Assembly: GCA_001586965.3 (NCBI GenBank)
Contig: LUCW03001755.1
Span: 35,001 to 63,408, forward strand
Length of the DNA stretch: 28,408 bases
Origin: Sphaeroforma sirkka
Lineage: Eukaryota > Opisthokonta > Ichthyosporea > Ichthyophonida
Reading direction: 5' to 3'
The notes under the pieces are model-generated. The model did not search any database. It was not told the DNA's origin and saw only the letters and a list, made by a program, of their open reading frames with translations. Shown one piece after another: positions 9,740 to 19,172 of the stretch; position 1 is the stretch's first letter; each line of letters opens with the position of its first letter. The translations under genes were made by a program, and so were the position numbers.

Positions 9740-12190
9740 CCAGTGGTCACGAAGCACGACGTGGGTCGTGGTAGATTTGTCCATCATTGGTCTAAGTATG
9801 GCGTGAGTGTACATCGAGTCAAAGTACGACGTATGTGTTGCTTCTATTCAAGTCTATCAAGGAACCGATAGTGTCCACTTGTATCTTGTCGCCCGGAAAT
9901 GCAGCCGTTATTGGTTGTAAGGGGTGGAAGCTCTTCTTGTGAGTTTGGTTCGTAAGACATGGTACATAGCCTTTAATGTATTGGTTTACATCTTCTTTCT
10001 AGCGGGACTATGTTGAAGTTTGTTCACTGTTTCATCAACGGTGTAGTGGCCCACAGTTAGGACAGTTCTGACTTCACATGTGAATGTGTCTAGCTCTGCC
10101 GACTCGTCCTTGGTTTGAACCGACGCGATCTTTATGGCTGGATGTGTTAGTTTTTAGTCAAGGTATGGTGATTTTGTGTTCTATCTTGGCTACTAGTGTG
10201 ACTCCCCATTGTGTTTTGTTACAAGCTGTCGTGCTGCCTTTCAGAAACGTGTTGTTCACGTTTTCGACTATCATCGGATCTTGTTCCAGTAGTGACAGGG
10301 ATTTGGAGAACCACATTGCATTTGGGTAGCAGGGCACATATATTGTGATGTTCGTGGCTTACTTTGTGACTTTGTCAGAACGTATGGGATTAGCTCCCGG
10401 GGAGGATTCGACCATGCGTTTATTTCATCTGCCCACTTTTGTAGTAATTCATCTTGTTTTAGTGTAGAACTTTGCTATGTGTGCACTGTGTGCTGCTGTA
10501 AATAGATCGATAGTGAATTTTCAATCCTGAGCACGTCGGCAACTTGATTGACTTTACCTGGCACGTGTATGATTGTGAAGTGTTGATGGAATGTTTTTGC
10601 GATCCACTTTGCTAGTATGATATGCAGTTCATTTGACATAGCGCCTTGTGATCTGTCTGCAATGTTATATCGCCTCCTTTGATGTACTCCGAAAAATGTT
10701 CTGGACTGTATACCATCGCCAGGAAAGCTTTTGTATTTGTCCCATATCATTGTTGTGCGGGGTTTACGCCTTTTGAGAAACAAAGTATATCTCGTCTGAC
10801 CCCGTCTATGATTTGAAAAAGGCAGCCTGCTATGCCATAATATATTGCATCATTCATTATCTGGAACGGTATTCAATCTACTGGATACGCCAATGTTGCT
10901 GAACACGCGATAGCATCGTTGAGTTCTTTTCATTTGTTAACAAGTTCAGTTATCCATCGATTTGCTATATTCTGGTTCATTTTTCTTTTCATGAGATTTC
11001 GGAAGTGTTTCGTTATGTGTGCAAACTGGGGTATGTGGTCCCGCATGTAGTTTGCTATGCCGACTGCTCGATGTAAGTCTCTTTTGGTTCTTGGTAAAAG
11101 CCAGTCAATCACGCGTTTATGTCTTTCGGGGTCTGTTTTGAGACCTTGTTTTGTAACTTGGACGCCTAGTATATTTTTCGGCTGCAAAAGCACATGTGTT
11201 GTGGTTTAACCTGAAGTTGGCCGAGTTAAGTCATTTGATAACTTCTTGTACTACCTTCTTATGTTCCTCTTATGTGAGGCTGGCAATGACTTGTACGCAC
11301 TTAATGACAACGAGTAGGTTGGCCATTACCCTTTGGAGCTGTGCTGATAGCGAGTGTAGTCCGAATGGTGCTGATTTAAGTGAGTATTGTGCCTCTCTCC
11401 ATAAAAAGTGAAAAAGTGTTGGCTATATACAAAAGCGGTGGAAGCCTCCTGTCAAGTCGAATTTGGAAAATTGTGCCTCTTGTAGATTGTGTAGTACTTC
11501 TTTCACTTTTGGCAATACGATTTTGCCTTGTTCAAGGTAATAGTTGACTTCTCTGAAGTCCAAACATGTGCGTACTTTCTTCAGTAGGCCTATTTGTGCA
11601 AATTCACCTGTTGACAGTCTGTGTTGGTGTTGTACTTTTGCATATGTGCCCCTCTTTCACCCATTTCTGTACATTGTCATCTGTCTGGGGTATATATTTG
11701 TGTAGAACAAAGTTCACTTTAGCGTGTCGTATATTTTTGGCTTTGACTTCTTGTCTCGGTGTATCCACTACTGATCCTGGTAGATGAAAGTGTACATCAG
11801 GTGGAATCATGCCGTTTTGGTCTAATAAGTTTAATAGCGTTAATCTGAGACCTTCTTGCTCGTGTTCAGGGTCTTTTTCGTGCGGTGTAAAGCTATTTGG
11901 CATCTGTTGGTATAAGTGGATTAATTATTCCCGCTGAATATATGCCCAAAGTTTGGTAAATTATCCATACCTAAAAGTATTGTGACTTTTTGTTTAGGAG
12001 GTCGAGTACCTGAAAGCAGTTTGATGTTTTCTACCGCCAAGATTTATATCACATACTTCTGTGGAACCTATATGTTGTACTTGTGCATCAGATTGTGCTA
12101 GCTGTATGTAGCTGAGTGACAAAGATGGTTCAGTTACGACATTACGATCCGTGCATGAGCGTTGTGCTCATGAATCTACCAGTGTATTGT
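9740..12190 (-). pseudogene. Ty3/gypsy pol pseudogene (PR-RT-RH-NPP module-IN)
   Basis: A decayed gypsy-type polyprotein read right to left in several frames. Protease: TLVDS followed by a stop at 12168-12170 where the active-site Gly belongs, then ILLGMDNL near 11,957-11,986. The pre-RT segment 11604-11903 ends in QKWVKEGHI. RT: DFREVN, FSKFDLTGGFHRF and LKSAPFGLHSL; at the place of the YxDD box the sequence reads VIKCVQVIASL, so the catalytic Asp pair is lost. The connection 10930-11193 has ILGVQVTKQGLKTDPER. RNase H spans about 10,475-10,870, with NDAIYYGIAGCLFQ and, near its end, FTIIHVPGKVNQVADVL. A segment near 10,190-10,470 has WSNPPRELIPYVL. The integrase start has GHYTVDETVNKL (about 10,020-10,055) and DKIQVDTIGSL (about 9,870-9,900). 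No LTRs were found. Many stops and frameshifts mean it is inactive. Confidence 0.85.
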
Positions 12191-12381
12191 ACGTAGTGTT
12201 ATAGATATGTATGTCTGTGTACAATCTTTGGTCTCGTGGGTGAGGAATTAAGAATACGGTGTAAAAGCAATATTATTTGCATTTATTAACAACGTTTGTT
12301 CATCAGTACCTATTGATTTCTGCATATATTACTAGTTACTCTAATTTGCTCTAGATTTATAATAATATTAATAATAATCTG

Positions 12382-12383
<2 letters not shown>

Positions 12384-12413
<30 letters not shown>
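12384..12413 (+). repeat. (AT)n microsatellite
   Basis: Thirty bases of alternating A and T in the first copy of the duplicated block, directly before the TG tract. Confidence 0.95.

Positions 12414-12476
<63 letters not shown>
12413..12476 (+). repeat. (TG)n microsatellite
   Basis: Alternating TG, interrupted once by an A at 12,421 and pure from 12,422 to 12,476. Long TG tracts can adopt Z-DNA and are prone to slippage. The second copy of the duplicated block lacks it. Confidence 0.95.
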
Positions 12477-12480
<4 letters not shown>

Positions 12481-12508
12481 CACGCAAGCGTATCAAACCG
12501 AGCAAAAC

Positions 12509-12512
<4 letters not shown>

Positions 12513-12549
<37 letters not shown>
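12513..12549 (+). repeat. (TA)n microsatellite
   Basis: Thirty-seven bases of alternating T and A between the two block copies. Confidence 0.95.
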
Positions 12550-12553
<4 letters not shown>

Positions 12554-12716
12554 TAGAAGTAGTAGTATTCGACCGGATGGTCGGATAACTATTTGTTCTA
12601 TAAAAAAAATATATAAAAATGCTCATCAGCTAAATAAACTGGGCATATGTTAATTTCTGCATATATTACTAATCACTCCAATTTGCTCTAGATTTATAAT
12701 AATAATAAAAATCTGC

Positions 12717-12720
<4 letters not shown>

Positions 12721-12787
<67 letters not shown>
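12721..12787 (+). repeat. Long (TA)n microsatellite
   Basis: Sixty-seven bases of pure alternating TA in the second copy of the duplicated block. Such tracts extrude cruciforms and are often mis-sized in assemblies. Confidence 0.95.
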
Positions 12788-12790
<3 letters not shown>

Positions 12791-12829
12791 AATCACGCAA
12801 GCGTATCAAACCGAGAACAACGGAAGGGG

Positions 12830-14298
12830 AAGTTTCTTTTCACTTATCTGTGCTCGGAAGACTTTGCTCCTGTCGTAATTTGCAAGCTCCTTTCAGCTAT
12901 CCGGTTCTGAGGGAGATCAACTCATGTAATTTCTCAATAAAACGAATTTCTCCGTCCACTATTATCCTCGAGATAAAATCGATTAATACACCTAAAGTAA
13001 CTAGTCGTAAAAAATGTAGTAAACACATCAAAACACGATACTAAAACCTATTGAGTCTCTCTGAGGCTCAGTACGGTGTATTTATTCTTATATTTGGTTG
13101 TCTACGTGGTCTACAAATAATTCACCTCGTGTGAATTAATTGTAAACTAATTCTTATTCCACACTGATAGTGGTTTAATGGAACTTTTACTACACAGCTG
13201 CATGTATTTATATTAGACTAACATGAAAATACGCGATTTCACAAGTTAGATCCGATTCATACGCAGTTGGGCGTACAGAGAGCTCTACAGAAAGAAAGAG
13301 CTCCGAACTTTATTACGGAGAACGAAAATAATATTAATTGCAGTCTATGTCGTTTGAAGAACCCACTGCTTTTCTTGTACACACACAAGAACAGGACTTC
13401 GAGGCATACATGTATTAGCATGTATAAAGTTGGAGCCTTCAGTACCACTTGATACTCAAAGTAGAATCCATGGAGATGTGACAGTATAAGCACATGTTAC
13501 AGGTATACCGCAATCATAGTGTGCTTAGTCTTATACGTCAATCTGTAGAGGGTGCGTAATATCTCGATACTCTTGTTATTCTCAGATATTAAAGTATCTT
13601 AAAGTGTTTGAAGTTTTAAGTGAATTTTTATGATTTATTTGATTCGAGTCCCTACTTTTATATGCATTGAACTCGTGATCCTTGAGCCATTAAAAATCAC
13701 CTCTTAAGGTGAAAAAGATTCTCACTTAATCTATGATCCAATCCAAAGGTAGTGTCGCCACGTCTTCAACTGATCATGGCGTCCATTGTAATCTTTGGCC
13801 TTATACATTTAGGTTGTACTCCTCGGATATTTAGGGATGCCCTTCTGCCCATCAGAGATTTTCTATAATGATGTTTCCGTACTCCCGGCACTTTGGCTCC
13901 GAGATTAATTTCCATCTGTATTATTTCTGTGTCCCTCTCGAGTTTAGATTTTCTCTTTGGTTGATGCTGGGATAAACATTGTTGAGCCACCGGCATTTGA
14001 TCGTAGTTTTATGCTTGGTAACAATCTTGGTTTACTGCGATCAATAACTCTTGTATGTATTCACCTTGGCGTGCTGCTTATCTGACCAGATGTGTGACAT
14101 ATTCCGTGTGAGCATTGACTAAGCAGAAGAACATCATCGGGGGAATCTGTCACGACCACAATAGATGCCGGAGGGCTCGCGTTCACGATCATACTTGCGT
14201 ACCGATACGAACACTTGAGCTAAACAACAGCGACCACCAGTCCATACCAATACGAGTAACCGTACACAACCTGATGGTTCTACTACACAACGCCTGTC
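12830..14298. other. AT-rich spacer without recognisable genes
   Basis: Only short frames occur. A - strand frame at 13766-13996 is basic (KRKSKLERD) and a + strand frame at 14115-14303 runs into the LTR; neither shows a known domain. Small hairpin-capable pairs occur (for example CTCCG...CGGAG near 13,301-13,320). I see nothing that I would call a gene. Confidence 0.4.
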
Positions 14299-14861
14299 TG
14301 TAGAAATACGGTCTCCGGTCAGTTTAAAATATCAAGATCAAATGAGATAACATATTGGTTTTTAATTGTATTTATAATAATCTAATACAAATTCTTTTTC
14401 CAATATTTTCAAAGTGTTCTAAATTTACTTTGATGGCTCCAATAGCCTGAGTATTTGGTATGACTCATTTACTTGGACCTATTTGAGACGATAGTAGATG
14501 TAGGATATTGTAAACTATATTTTATAATCTCTGAACTACTACTTACAGGTTTTGGTTTTCCCGCCAATCTCTAAAATCCAATAGGTCTTTTTTCTTATTA
14601 AATTTTTCTTCAGATGGAACTTTATTTATATTAGCCAATGTATCAACTTGACTTACGTTATTATGTCTATCTACAAATTAGGCATGTGGTCATGAACAGC
14701 TAGAGTTACGTTCTGTGTGATCGAGGATATTAAGGCACTTACCAAGAGGCAGTCCCGATCATTCTTACACAAGCTACCACTGCTAAATCCTAACTGACTT
14801 GAATTGTATCTTAGTTTATATAACATAGTTTAAAACATAGAAATATCCATCGAAGTTTACA
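14299..14861 (+). repeat. 5' LTR of the + strand gypsy element (LTR-A)
   Basis: A 563-base LTR opening TGTAGAAATACGG and closing CGAAGTTTACA, so with TG...CA ends. The boundaries are supported by the other copies in the window: LTR-B (23843-24436, inverted), LTR-C (26562-27165, inverted) and a 95-base tail (24437-24531). Compared with B and C it lacks about 35 bases between short GAACA repeats near 14,694-14,700. No clear target-site duplication is visible on the left. Confidence 0.88.
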
Positions 14862-15047
14862 ATTTTTTCAGTTATTTAGTAGTTACCGAAGTCTACTGCT
14901 TCTAGGCTGTCTAATAATTGGTTACTATCCAGCGACAGGACTGTAAGTATTCTATACTACCTCGTAGTGGCTATACTACCCTAGAGTAAGCTACACGCTA
15001 TTACTATACTTAGACTTTATTAATTTTCCTGTTCTTGAGCTGTTGCT
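14862..15047 (+). other. Leader of the + strand element, no TGG primer site
   Basis: The sequence after the LTR starts ATTTTTTCAGTTATTTAGTA. The inverted copy has almost the same block in the same place (TATTTTTCAGTTATTTAGTA). A normal tRNA primer site would begin with TGG within a few bases of the LTR; none is present in either copy. The leader ends at the gag start codon at 15048. Confidence 0.65.
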
Positions 15048-16881
15048 ATGGCTAAAGGAAATTCTAAAGGCAAGGGAGCCGCCAGCTCTAAGCCTGCTAA
15101 GCCTGTTGAGGTTCCTGAGGGTACTGGGGACACTGGTCCGTCTGGTACTGAGCCTGCCGTTGAAGCTGTAGAGGATGCCGTTTCTGAGCTTGGTTCTGAT
15201 GGAAACTCTGAGGATGACTCGTCGGACCCTAAAGCCTTGGAAAAGGAGGTCTCAACTGCCGCGGAAAGGCTCGCCAGCGTCCGTGTGTCTCCTAGTATGC
15301 AGCCCAGGGCATCAGCTCGCCATCTGACCGCGAAAAGTCAGATATTGGAATGGCTATATATCCTGAACAAGTGGAGGAACCGTCTCGAGATCGACGGTTT
15401 ATTACTACTGAAAGTCAGCCTAATCCACCTATCAACAAAGATGGCGGCGTTCTATTTCGTGAAATTCCATAGCATGCCTCGCCACTGAATGCCTCACCAC
15501 CGAATTTTGGGACGGAAGACGCAAATGTTGGGGACGCCATAACTCGACAACGAGTGGTTGGATCGTCTCAATCTCGACGTCATTTAAACCGCAAAGATAG
15601 GTTTTTAAAAGAGCTAGCCGCTGCCGCAGTTTCTGACCCTTCGATCTTATCACACGTGGCCGATATTCTTCCATATATATTCCGAGCCGGGGTTCGAACC
15701 TGAGGCCCTCTGGTTTACCAACCAACAGGGTTACCAGCGCCAGTTACCGCTGGTGAAGTGGGTACAACCTCAAGGTTTAATCTCTATAGCTCGGAAGCTA
15801 CAATCGACCACCCTCTCGACAAACCTAGCCCGGTCAGAGGCTATGATCGTGTGGAGATCGATGAGGCTTACCACCCTCATAACATCGATCCTATACCAGT
15901 ACCTCACTAGAGAGTACCCACTCTAGCACTGAAGACGAGGAAGTGAGAACCAGACAATAACGTTTCAGGCTATTACGTTCTGGTATGCAAGTCTTTGAGG
16001 ACCGTCTATTGAATGACTCTGACCTTACGATAAGAACTTCGAACCAAGCTTTATAAAGCAGCTAGGTAACGCGACGGCTGAGGTCGATTTCTCTCTTAAT
16101 GCGAGTACAGTGGAGACACTGAAGGCCTTTGACCAACTTAAGGAGTCTGCCAGCCTTAAGGATAAGCAGATGATGAATGCCTTTATTTATTTCTGTGAGT
16201 CAGAGGAATGGAAAACTATCTTGAAGGCCTATGAGCCCAACTGGAAAGCCCTACCCTGGCGCCAGTTGCGTGAGAATATACTTAACACTTTCTTTGAAGA
16301 TGCACGTGACCGTGAACTTCTAGAGTCTCGCAAGACCTTTGAGAACGATACTACTATTCGAGGTGCTCTAGCTCATATGACGCATATGAACACTCGGATG
16401 GGAGGTCGTACCTATACTGGCGAATATTTATTAATATGTCGGATGATGGAGACTCTGGGGGCTAGCCTATTTAAGAAGGTCAATGATGATATCATCGTTT
16501 GAGAAGATAGTTCAAAAGCATACCAACTCATCTATTAGAGTACATAGTACCTCGAGCTTTACCCAGCCCGCTAAGCGTACCGCGACAGGGAATAACACTG
16601 CGCGTAATACTAAGAAATCTCGCACTACTGCTGGAGGTGGTAAAGGCTCTACTTCTACTGAACCAAAGGGTGAAAGGAAGGAGAGAGTACCTTGCAAGAA
16701 GTGTGGTTACAACCTCACTAAACGTGATGGCAAGTGGAATGGTAAACACAACTCTGTTAAGTGTGCACCAGGCAAGCCAAACTTTGGGCACTATACGAAA
16801 GAGTGTACTACTTGCAAGGGTGCTAACGGTTGGCACAAAGATGATTCCAAGGACATGCCGGACGTCCAAGTTAAGCACTGA
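15048..16881 (+). pseudogene. gag: gag of the + strand element, broken
   Basis: Gag forms the particle shell and packages element RNA. It starts MAKGNSKGKGAASSKPAKP, a basic Lys/Gly stretch followed by an acidic region (SEDDSSDPKALEKEV). The inverted copy has the same start. The frame is lost around 15,300-15,490, a TGA follows at about 15,701, and a deletion of about 100 bases relative to the inverted copy lies near 16,036. The well-preserved part is 16110-16502, a helical capsid-like segment (WKTILKAYEPNWKALPWRQL). The frame then changes near 16,485-16,499 into a nucleocapsid-like region rich in Ser/Thr/Lys that ends in a Cys/His cluster (PCKKCGYNL, VKCAPGK, HYTKECTTCKG, GWHKDD). It closes with a TGA at 16879-16881, in the same frame as pol. 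Confidence 0.8.
15681..15755 (-). other. tRNA-like segment within gag (antisense)
   Basis: On the - strand the sequence contains GGTTCGAACC, which matches a Pol III B box, preceded by GGTTGGTAAACCAG, an anticodon-arm-like hairpin. The corresponding place in the inverted copy (23037-23114, + strand) has the same layout. Acceptor and D stems do not pair, so this is not a working tRNA gene. Confidence 0.3.
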
Positions 16882-16890
16882 CAGTTCCAT

Positions 16891-18504
16891 ATGTGTGCAC
16901 TAGAGCAAGATTATGAGAAAAAGTTCAATAAAATCTGTACCAAAGGAGATGAAAGTTTATTTCAACCCGTTTATGTATATGGAGAAAAAGTTATAGCGTT
17001 TTTTGATCCAGGGGCTGAAGTCTCTGCTATCTCACGCCGTGTAGCCTATGCTACAAATATGGCTATCCATAACGAAAGAACTTATTTATTCTTGGGAAAT
17101 GGCAAAGTTACCACTTGCGAAGAAGCCATTGACTATGTACACAAAATGTTGTCAGATAGAAGAGAAGTAAAGACTCGCCTAATCGTTACTAACATGTCTC
17201 AGAAATACGATTTAATTATAGGTATGACTGATCTTCTCAGTTTAGGTATAACTCTCACTGGTCTGCCTAATGGGCTAGACCCGAATAAAGATCAGTCAGA
17301 TGATAACATGTTAAAGATACCTAAACGTCCGGAAGGTGAAGCAAAAGATATGATTCCGCACTTCACCGATATAATTATGGACTTAATTATACAAAACAGA
17401 AAGATTGCAGTAACTGACTGGTGTATGTTTAAGTTCTCTAACGGGTACGTTAAGCTTGACTTAACAAACGTCGACTTCTCTAAGTTAAAGTGTCCTTCAC
17501 ATAACTACGTGAGTTGGAGACACAAAGACGTTGTCAAACCCCAAATCGAAGATTGGTTAAAACAGGGTCTAATTGAAATTAATTATGATGCAGCCCCAGT
17601 TAACTTAGCTCTCTTGGCGGTCGATCAATGTAAATCTGATGGAAAGTTTAGTAAAACAAGAGTAGCACTAGACCTGTCGCCAATCAACAAACTAATTCCG
17701 CAACATAGTTTTCCCTTACCAAAGATAAGCGAGATACTACGCAAAATAGAAAGTGCGACTATCTTTTCCAAGGTAGACTTAAAAGCTGCATTCCATCAAT
17801 TACAAATATATGAGCCGCATAGGAAATACTTTTTTTTTACTTGGCAAGGTAAGAAGTACCAGTTTAAAGGTGCACCTGAAGGCTTCCACATGTTACCTTC
17901 TTTCTTCCAACAAGTTATGATGGAACTATTTGCGGACCTGTTGGATAACATATCAGTATATTTAGATGATATAGTTATCTTTACAAAGACAGCACATGAA
18001 CATGCTAAACTCGTTAAAGAAGTCTTAAAGCGACTTAATCATGCTAAACTTAAGATTAACGAAGACAAGTGTTCTTTTGCTAAAGATACTATACACTTAC
18101 TTGGTTACAAGGTATCTGCAGCAGGGGTAGAAATTGATCCTGGCAAGAAACAATTTCTGTTGGATTTATCAACACCGATTACTGGAAGAGATGTGAACTC
18201 TGTGTGTGGGTTTGTTAACTTCTTCTCGGATTCGGTACCTCATCTTTCTCATTTCTTAAAGCCTTTCAGTCACCTAAGGCTGCACAAAGAACCTTTGGGA
18301 AAGCTCTGGACTAAAGAATGTGTTGATGTATTCAAGCTAGTCAAAAGTAAAGTAATGGACGCACCCACCATGCAATACCCTGCGGATGGCGTCCCATTCC
18401 AAGTAGCAACCGACGCTTCAGACCGAGCGGTAGGTGGAGTGCGATACCAAACGATAAATGGTAAACCACGTTACATACAATTCTTTAGCAAGAAGTTAAA
18501 ATAA
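16891..18504 (+). CDS. pol: Protease-reverse transcriptase-RNase H part of gypsy pol
   Basis: A 537-codon open frame nine bases after the gag stop and in the same frame. The protease domain covers about residues 30-130: AFFDPGAEVS with Asp39 (DPGA in place of the usual D[ST]GA) and LIIGMTDLLSLGI, where the second motif usually has Asp after LG. RT covers about 220-440: VALDLSPINKL, FSKVDLKAAFHQL (Asp296), FKGAPEGFHMLPSFFQ and SVYLDDIVIF (Asp359, Asp360), then LLGYKVSAAGVEIDPGK. RNase H begins with FQVATDASDRAVGG (Asp508). The frame ends in a TAA after SKKLK, caused by one extra base in a run of A; RNase H continues in another frame. It makes element cDNA from RNA in the particle. This is the best preserved retroelement gene in the window. 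Confidence 0.92.
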   Translation: MCALEQDYEKKFNKICTKGDESLFQPVYVYGEKVIAFFDPGAEVSAISRRVAYATNMAIHNERTYLFLGNGKVTTCEEAIDYVHKMLSDRREVKTRLIVTNMSQKYDLIIGMTDLLSLGITLTGLPNGLDPNKDQSDDNMLKIPKRPEGEAKDMIPHFTDIIMDLIIQNRKIAVTDWCMFKFSNGYVKLDLTNVDFSKLKCPSHNYVSWRHKDVVKPQIEDWLKQGLIEINYDAAPVNLALLAVDQCKSDGKFSKTRVALDLSPINKLIPQHSFPLPKISEILRKIESATIFSKVDLKAAFHQLQIYEPHRKYFFFTWQGKKYQFKGAPEGFHMLPSFFQQVMMELFADLLDNISVYLDDIVIFTKTAHEHAKLVKEVLKRLNHAKLKINEDKCSFAKDTIHLLGYKVSAAGVEIDPGKKQFLLDLSTPITGRDVNSVCGFVNFFSDSVPHLSHFLKPFSHLRLHKEPLGKLWTKECVDVFKLVKSKVMDAPTMQYPADGVPFQVATDASDRAVGGVRYQTINGKPRYIQFFSKKLK

Positions 18505-18904
18505 GAGTCAAGGGAATTACCCTACCGTTAAACAAGAGCTCCTTGCTATAGTTACTGCGCTAAGACAGTTTAAAGACTACCTTTATGGAAGTTACTTCAC
18601 TGTCGCCTGTGATCAAAAGTCTTTAACATATTTAAAAGACATGAAGCCTGATTCACAGTTGGTGAGCCGCTGGCATGACATTATTGCTAAGTTCGCTTTT
18701 AACATTACACACATACCAGGAATACATAATCATCTTCCTGACATGCTCTCTCGACTTGTCCCTGACTACCAGAAAACAGTTAAAGAGTTATTAGCAACCG
18801 ATCGGATGCTTAAAAAGAAATGGTTTAACCTCGCTCAATCAAGATGGGGTCCATTTACTAATAATATGTTCGCCGCAGAACATAACAAACAGATTTCATT
18901 ATAG
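18505..18904 (+). pseudogene. pol: RNase H remainder of gypsy pol
   Basis: It continues the RNase H of the preceding frame after a one-base shift. NYPTVKQELLAIVTALRQF supplies the Glu of the active site, and FTVACDQKSLTYLKDM the following Asp (CDQKSL where many families have TDHKAL). The domain ends with FNITHIPGIHNHLPDMLSRL at about 18,695-18,755, the usual gypsy RNase H close. The segment SRWGPFTNNMFAAEHNK that follows begins the next module. It terminates at a TAG at 18902-18904. Confidence 0.85.
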
Positions 18905-19172
18905 GTCGTTGACTCATCTTAAAGGTGATGCCTTTCAACTTGACTTATCAAAGCATAATGCGTGGGCTAACCCACCTTGGCAACTTATCGCACAGTTGTT
19001 AAATTATGTTAATATTACTAAGTCTACTATTACGTTGTATTGTCCCTTACGTAGCTCCGATCCATGGATACGTGATTTAATTAATATGATACAAGACGAG
19101 CCTATCTATGCCGACCGTGAAACCGACACGTTCTTGTATCAGGGATCCTATTCTATTAAGAAGACACCTTGA
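18835..19172 (+). pseudogene. pol: NPP(W) module between RNase H and integrase
   Basis: It starts with RWGPFTNNMFA at 18,840 and, after a frameshift near 18,900, continues DAFQLDLSKHNAWANPPWQL and ITLYCPLRSSDPWIRDL. The same layout (GPF...D.FA, then DAF...W....NPP..LI, then an LxxP...W segment) occurs after RNase H in DIRS-type elements and in some gypsy elements. The NPPW tetrad resembles the [DN]PP[YFW] motif of adenine methyltransferases. Whether it is enzymatic is unknown. The - strand gypsy remnant at 9740-12190 carries the same module (WSNPPRELIPYVL), so two elements here share it. Confidence 0.6.

Larger units (their letters stand above)
12316..12820 (+). repeat. Duplicated microsatellite block, period about 337 bp
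   Basis: Two copies of one unit start at 12,316 and 12,653. Each begins ATTTCTGCATATATTACTA, runs through a TTTGCTCTAGATTTATAATAAT segment, then a long dinucleotide tract, and closes with AAATCACGCAAGCGTATCAA. In the first copy the tract is AT then TG; in the second it is AT alone. The unique ends show that a whole segment was duplicated before the tracts diverged in length and type. Confidence 0.85.

Noticed and set aside
12384..12787. Regular repeats considered as a CRISPR-like or satellite array
   Set aside because: These are dinucleotide microsatellites in a eukaryotic sequence, with no repeat-spacer structure.
15681..15755. Functional tRNA gene
   Set aside because: The T arm and anticodon-like hairpin are present, but the acceptor and D stems do not pair and the anticodon loop has the wrong size.
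16891..18504. Endogenous retrovirus with env
   Set aside because: No envelope-like frame, signal peptide or transmembrane segment follows integrase; the tail is chromodomain-like, so this is a gypsy retrotransposon.
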